Assembly (NCBI RefSeq): GCF_947496725.1
Contig: NZ_CANMDS010000001.1
Location: forward strand, 248,001 to 312,000
Direction of reading: 5' to 3'
DNA: 64,000 nucleotides
DNA from: an uncultured Dokdonia sp.
GTDB lineage: Bacteria > Bacteroidota > Bacteroidia > Flavobacteriales > Flavobacteriaceae
Made by a program: the position numbers and the translations under genes
In this document: one piece after another, positions 60,808 to 64,000 of the stretch
How the letters are laid out: the number at the start of each line of letters is the position of its first letter
Position numbering within the stretch: the stretch's first letter is position 1
The notes under the pieces: model-generated
What the model was told of the DNA's origin: nothing
The model's database searches: none
What the model saw: only the letters and a program-made list of their open reading frames with translations

Positions 60808-61500
60808 ATGGCAACTGTAAAGAAAACGACTAAAAAGACTACTGCCAAGAAGAAGACAGTAAATGCACAAGTGCTCATTACAGCATATATGGAGTATGTG
60901 CTAGAGCACGGAGAAGAACCAAAAACGATTTACAAGTTCTGTAAAGAGCACAATATAGAAGAAGCAGAGTTTTATAAATTCTTTGGCTCTTTTCAAAATC
61001 TTAAAGCAGGTATATGGAATGCTTTCCACACAAATACCGTAGGTGTGCTTCACAAAAACAGTGATTTTGAATTGTACACCAATAAAGATAAAATGCTCTC
61101 ATACTTTTTTACAATGTTTGAGATGCTTACTGCAAACAGAAGTTACGTGCTTGTAGCACTAGACCAGCATAAAAATATGCTCAAAAATATGAGCCAGCTC
61201 AAGGAGTTGAGAGGTCACCTTACCTCTTTTGCAGCAGACCTTATAGAGGCTGGTAATGATGAGAAGAATTATAAGATTACAAAAAATCCTGTACGCCTTT
61301 TTAAAGAAGGAGCTTGGGTACAGTTTTTATTCTTACTTAAATACTGGATGGAAGATAACTCTCCTGCCTTCGAAAAAACAGATGTGGCTATTGAAAAGTC
61401 TGTAAATGCAATTTTTGACATTTTTGAAACCACACCGCTAGAAAGCATTATAGACTTTGGAAAATTTTTATTCAAAGAAAATTTTACAATGGCAAAGTAG
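60808..61500 (+). CDS. TetR-family-like regulator
   Basis: A 230-residue protein. A Lys/Thr-rich N-terminal tail precedes a TetR-type helix-turn-helix (LITAYMEYVLEHGEEPKTIYKFCKEHNIEEAEFYKFFGSFQ, in which the recognition helix is EAEFYKFF), followed by a helical TetR C-terminal domain. Such proteins bind DNA as dimers and respond to a ligand, or have lost DNA contact. The gene lies 66 bases before an AarF/UbiB kinase gene, a pairing that suggests a common task. Confidence 0.82.
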   Translation: MATVKKTTKKTTAKKKTVNAQVLITAYMEYVLEHGEEPKTIYKFCKEHNIEEAEFYKFFGSFQNLKAGIWNAFHTNTVGVLHKNSDFELYTNKDKMLSYFFTMFEMLTANRSYVLVALDQHKNMLKNMSQLKELRGHLTSFAADLIEAGNDEKNYKITKNPVRLFKEGAWVQFLFLLKYWMEDNSPAFEKTDVAIEKSVNAIFDIFETTPLESIIDFGKFLFKENFTMAK

Positions 61501-61566
61501 TACTATAAGTACGCACGAGGTTTTACCTCAACTCAATAAAATAACAGCCCCTATGGGCATCATTAT

Positions 61567-62892
61567 ATGAAAACAATAGACCACATACCTACTAATAAAC
61601 TCCAGAGAGCCTCAAAGCTTGTAAAGACTGGCGTAAAGGTGGGTGCAAACTATGCAAAATATTACGGTAAGAAGGTCGTTAATCCATCGCTCACAAAAGA
61701 GCAACTTAATGAAGATAATGCTGAAGATATTTATGATGGCTTAAAAAGTCTAAAAGGTAGCGCACTCAAGGTGGCGCAAATGCTTAGTATGGAGAAAAAC
61801 ATTATGCCTAAGGCATATGTAGAAAAGTTTTCTCTATCACAGTTTAGCGTTCCTCCCCTATCTCCACCCTTAGTGCGTAAAACCTTTAAAAAATATCTGG
61901 GTAAATACCCAGAAGATCTCTATGATACGTTTGCGGCTCAGAGTGTTAACGCGGCCAGTATAGGTCAAGTGCACCAAGCGACATTAAATGGGAAAAAACT
62001 TGCTGTGAAAATCCAATATCCAGGAGTCGCAGACAGTATCAGTAGTGATCTTGCCCTTGTAAAACCTATTGCAAAGAAGATGTTTAATCTTCAAGGCGAG
62101 GGTAAAGAAAAATTTTTTAAAGAGGTAGAAGATAAACTGCTTGAAGAGACAGATTACAATCTAGAGCTAGCACAAAGTATCGCAATGACAGAAGACTGTG
62201 CTACCATACCTAATCTTGTATTCCCAACTTACTATCCAGACCTATCTAGTGAGCGCATACTTACTATGGACTGGATGGATGGGGAACACTTAAGTGAGTT
62301 TGTAGCACATAATACAGATCAAGAAGCGGCAAATAAGCTGGGACAAGCACTATGGGATTTTTATATGTACCAGATGCATATTTTAAAGCGCATACACGCA
62401 GACCCTCACCCTGGTAACTTTATGGTAGATAAAGACCATAATCTTATTGCCATAGACTTTGGTTGCATCAAGCACGTACCGCAAGATTTTTACATACCTT
62501 ACTTTGACCTTGCAGAACCGTCAAATATAAATGACCCTAATATTTTTAAGCAAAAATTATATGAGCTAGAAATATTACGAGATGATGATGATGCAGAGAC
62601 AGTAAAGTTCTTCTCGGCACTATTTCACGAGATGCTCAGCCTCTTCACACAGCCTATGCATCAAGAAGAATTTGATTTTAGAGACAGTACGTTTTTTGAT
62701 CAAATTGCCGTGCTAAGCGAGAAGTATAGTAAGGATACAGAAATACGTAAGATGAATGGTAACAGAGGTAGTAAACACTTCTTATATATAAACAGAACAT
62801 TTTTTGGACTTTATAACTTGATGCACGATCTCAAAGCACAAATAAAGGTCAATAATTTTAAGAACTATGTACCCACAGACTCTGTGGCATAA
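61567..62892 (+). CDS. AarF/UbiB (ABC1/ADCK) family kinase-like protein
   Basis: A 441-residue cytoplasmic protein. The family's N-terminal KxGQ motif is seen as LKVAQMLSME, with Ala for Gly; the Ala-rich loop is NAASIGQVHQATL, the ATP-binding Lys is in LAVKIQYPGV, the catalytic region is HADPHPGNFMV and the metal-binding IDFGCIKHV. Family members assist ubiquinone/isoprenoid or lipid homeostasis as atypical kinases or ATPases. A bacterial ubiquinone context is not implied in a menaquinone-using flavobacterium. A terminator lies 55 bases after the stop. Confidence 0.9.
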   Translation: MKTIDHIPTNKLQRASKLVKTGVKVGANYAKYYGKKVVNPSLTKEQLNEDNAEDIYDGLKSLKGSALKVAQMLSMEKNIMPKAYVEKFSLSQFSVPPLSPPLVRKTFKKYLGKYPEDLYDTFAAQSVNAASIGQVHQATLNGKKLAVKIQYPGVADSISSDLALVKPIAKKMFNLQGEGKEKFFKEVEDKLLEETDYNLELAQSIAMTEDCATIPNLVFPTYYPDLSSERILTMDWMDGEHLSEFVAHNTDQEAANKLGQALWDFYMYQMHILKRIHADPHPGNFMVDKDHNLIAIDFGCIKHVPQDFYIPYFDLAEPSNINDPNIFKQKLYELEILRDDDDAETVKFFSALFHEMLSLFTQPMHQEEFDFRDSTFFDQIAVLSEKYSKDTEIRKMNGNRGSKHFLYINRTFFGLYNLMHDLKAQIKVNNFKNYVPTDSVA

Positions 62893-62946
62893 AGGTTAAT
62901 AATTGTGTTACTTTTTGTGACATGTTATTGGTTAGGTTGTTTTTTG

Positions 62947-62976
62947 AAAAGAGCGCTTTTAGTCGGGCGCTCTTTT
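62947..62976 (+). terminator. intrinsic terminator after the AarF-like gene
   Basis: AAAAGAGCGC (62947-62956), 10-base loop, GCGCTCTTTT (62967-62976), then T. Confidence 0.85.
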
Positions 62977-63052
62977 TGTGTTTATAAGTCATTCATACTA
63001 TGCGTGCATACTAAAATTATTATAGACACTTTATCTAGCCCTTAAGATAAAG

Positions 63053-63060
63053 TATATTTA
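63053..63060 (+). promoter_or_regulatory. possible -7 element TATATTTA of fabH
   Basis: Near match to the Bacteroidota consensus, 66 bases before the ATG; the dispersed palindrome would then lie in the leader mRNA. Confidence 0.35.
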
Positions 63061-63077
63061 CACGCTGGGAGTTTTTA

Positions 63078-63093
63078 CGCTTTCGCGAAAGCG
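63078..63093. repeat. dispersed palindrome, copy 21
   Basis: Perfect 16-base palindrome extended to TTACGC...GCGTAA, 33 bases before the fabH start. Confidence 0.9.
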
Positions 63094-63126
63094 TAATTAC
63101 CCTCAAACAATTTTCAAACACAGCTT

Positions 63127-64000
63127 ATGTATAATTCCAAAATTACCGGACTAGGTAAATACGTCCCAGAAAATGTGGTGACAAATGATGATCTATCAAA
63201 ACTGATGGATACTAATGATGAGTGGATACAAGAACGCACCGGAATAAAAGAGCGTAGACATATCAAAAAAGGAGATGGTAACTCTACCGCAAAGATGGGT
63301 GTAAAAGCTGCAACCATTGCTATAGAGCGTGCTGGACTTACTAATAAGGATATAGATATGATAGTCTTTGCGACACTCAGCCCAGACTATTACTTCCCTG
63401 GCTGTGGTGTGCAAGTACAGCACTTAATGGGTATGGAAACCGTCCCTGCGCTAGATGTAAGAAACCAGTGTTCTGGATTTATCTACGCACTTGCAACGGC
63501 AGACCAGTTTATAAAATCTGGTATGTATAAAAATGTACTGGTAATAGGATCTGAAAATCATAGTGGAGGTCTAGATTTTACCACTAGAGGACGTAGTGTG
63601 TCTGTAATATTTGGTGATGGTGCAGGTGCTGCAGTACTTTCTAGAGAAGAAGATACGACTAAAGGTGTATTATCATCTCACCTACACAGTGAGGGAGAGC
63701 ACGCACTAGAGCTATCTCTTAAAGGACCAAGCACAGAGCAATGGGTACCAGAACTTATAGAGACTAACCCGCAAGAAGATATCCCTTACTACCCATATAT
63801 GAATGGGCAGTTTGTATTTAAAAATGCCGTGGTACGCTTTTCTGAGGTGATTATGGAAGGTTTACAGAAAAACAAACTTGATGTAACAGATATCGATATG
63901 CTTATACCGCATCAAGCTAACTTACGTATCTCGCAGTTTGTGCAGAAAAAGTTTAAGCTTAGTGATGATAAGGTGTATAATAACATCCAGAAGTACGGAA
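63127..64000 (+). CDS. fabH: beta-ketoacyl-ACP synthase III, C terminus outside the window
   Basis: The frame from ATG 63127 runs off the right edge, giving 291 residues of the usual about 330-350. It begins YNSKITGLGKYVPENVVTND, and holds DEWIQERTGIKERRH (the CoA-binding Trp and Arg), the catalytic Cys in LDVRNQCSGFIYAL, the FGDGAGAAVL region, and the catalytic His in LIPHQANLRI; the Asn of the triad would lie just at or beyond the edge (VYNNIQKYG precedes it). FabH condenses acyl-CoA with malonyl-ACP to start fatty acid synthesis; flavobacteria often use branched primers, consistent with icmF in this region. Confidence 0.94.
   Translation, partial: MYNSKITGLGKYVPENVVTNDDLSKLMDTNDEWIQERTGIKERRHIKKGDGNSTAKMGVKAATIAIERAGLTNKDIDMIVFATLSPDYYFPGCGVQVQHLMGMETVPALDVRNQCSGFIYALATADQFIKSGMYKNVLVIGSENHSGGLDFTTRGRSVSVIFGDGAGAAVLSREEDTTKGVLSSHLHSEGEHALELSLKGPSTEQWVPELIETNPQEDIPYYPYMNGQFVFKNAVVRFSEVIMEGLQKNKLDVTDIDMLIPHQANLRISQFVQKKFKLSDDKVYNNIQKYG

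Noticed and set aside
1444-63093. The dispersed palindrome as parS sites, as a terminator or as rare restriction sites only
   Set aside because: parS-like sites are few and near the origin; no T run follows most copies; a bare TCGCGA site would not conserve 14-22 bases.
1-64000. tRNA, rRNA, tmRNA, riboswitches, IS elements or prophage genes
   Set aside because: Looked for in all gaps above 150 bases; no cloverleaf, conserved RNA core, transposase or phage gene was seen.

Overview
The window looks like a chromosome segment of a marine flavobacterium (Bacteroidota, Flavobacteriaceae; the overall feel is close to Dokdonia/Krokinobacter, but that genus assignment is inference). Supporting signs are a type IX secretion type B cell-surface trio (adhesin with gliding-motility C-terminal domain, PorP/SprF, OmpA-family protein), a Bacteroidota-type curli locus, type III and eukaryote-like type II glutamine synthetases, many SusD/porin-free lipoproteins, and promoters of the Bacteroidota form (TTG, about 19 bases, TAnnTTTG/A). 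No rRNA, tRNA, CRISPR array, insertion sequence or prophage was seen.

Layout. 1-1355: start of a UvrD/PcrA helicase (minus strand, runs off the left edge). 1560-1943: VOC-fold protein. 2100-8230: an A/T-rich accessory block with a PD-(D/E)xK nuclease-like protein, a SUFU-domain protein, a DUF2199 protein, two small membrane proteins and a POT-type peptide transporter, interrupted by a GNAT acetyltransferase. 8269-12693: membrane protein, vanadium haloperoxidase/PAP2-like lipoprotein, DUF6503-like lipoprotein, beta-propeller lipoprotein. 12769-23122: metabolic and housekeeping genes (fused isobutyryl-CoA mutase IcmF, purU, pyrF, prfA, purM). 23404-26784: a secreted protein joining a MACPF pore-forming domain to a long ankyrin array. 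27527-36337: a complete curli export and assembly locus (lipoprotein, csgG, csgF, csgE, csgB-like, and two giant curlins), all on the minus strand. 36676-40181: divergent glutamine synthetases. 40404-50149: cation exchanger, Rel/SpoT, Fur-family regulator, purA, OstA/LptA-like protein, thioredoxin-fold protein, lytic transglycosylase, hydrolase. 51491-58280: the type IX type B trio. 58589-64000: dnaK, TetR-like regulator, AarF/UbiB kinase, and the start of fabH.

The most striking feature is not a gene. A short perfect palindrome, core GCTTTCGCGAAAGC, usually extended to TACGCTTTCGCGAAAGCGTA, occurs 21 times (20 perfect, one with a single mismatch), about once per 3 kb. Fifteen copies are intergenic, several beside intrinsic terminators, and six lie inside protein genes, read in all three frames (AFAKA, RFRES, LSRKL). 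It is absent from the A/T-rich block at 2-8 kb. The second highlight is the curli locus, with giant tandem-duplicated curlins whose upstream regions share three conserved blocks at matching distances, an enlarged CsgE, a CsgG with an added barrel-like domain, and a propeller lipoprotein as an extra operon member. The third is the MACPF-ankyrin protein, which resembles in architecture a secreted toxin or antagonism factor.
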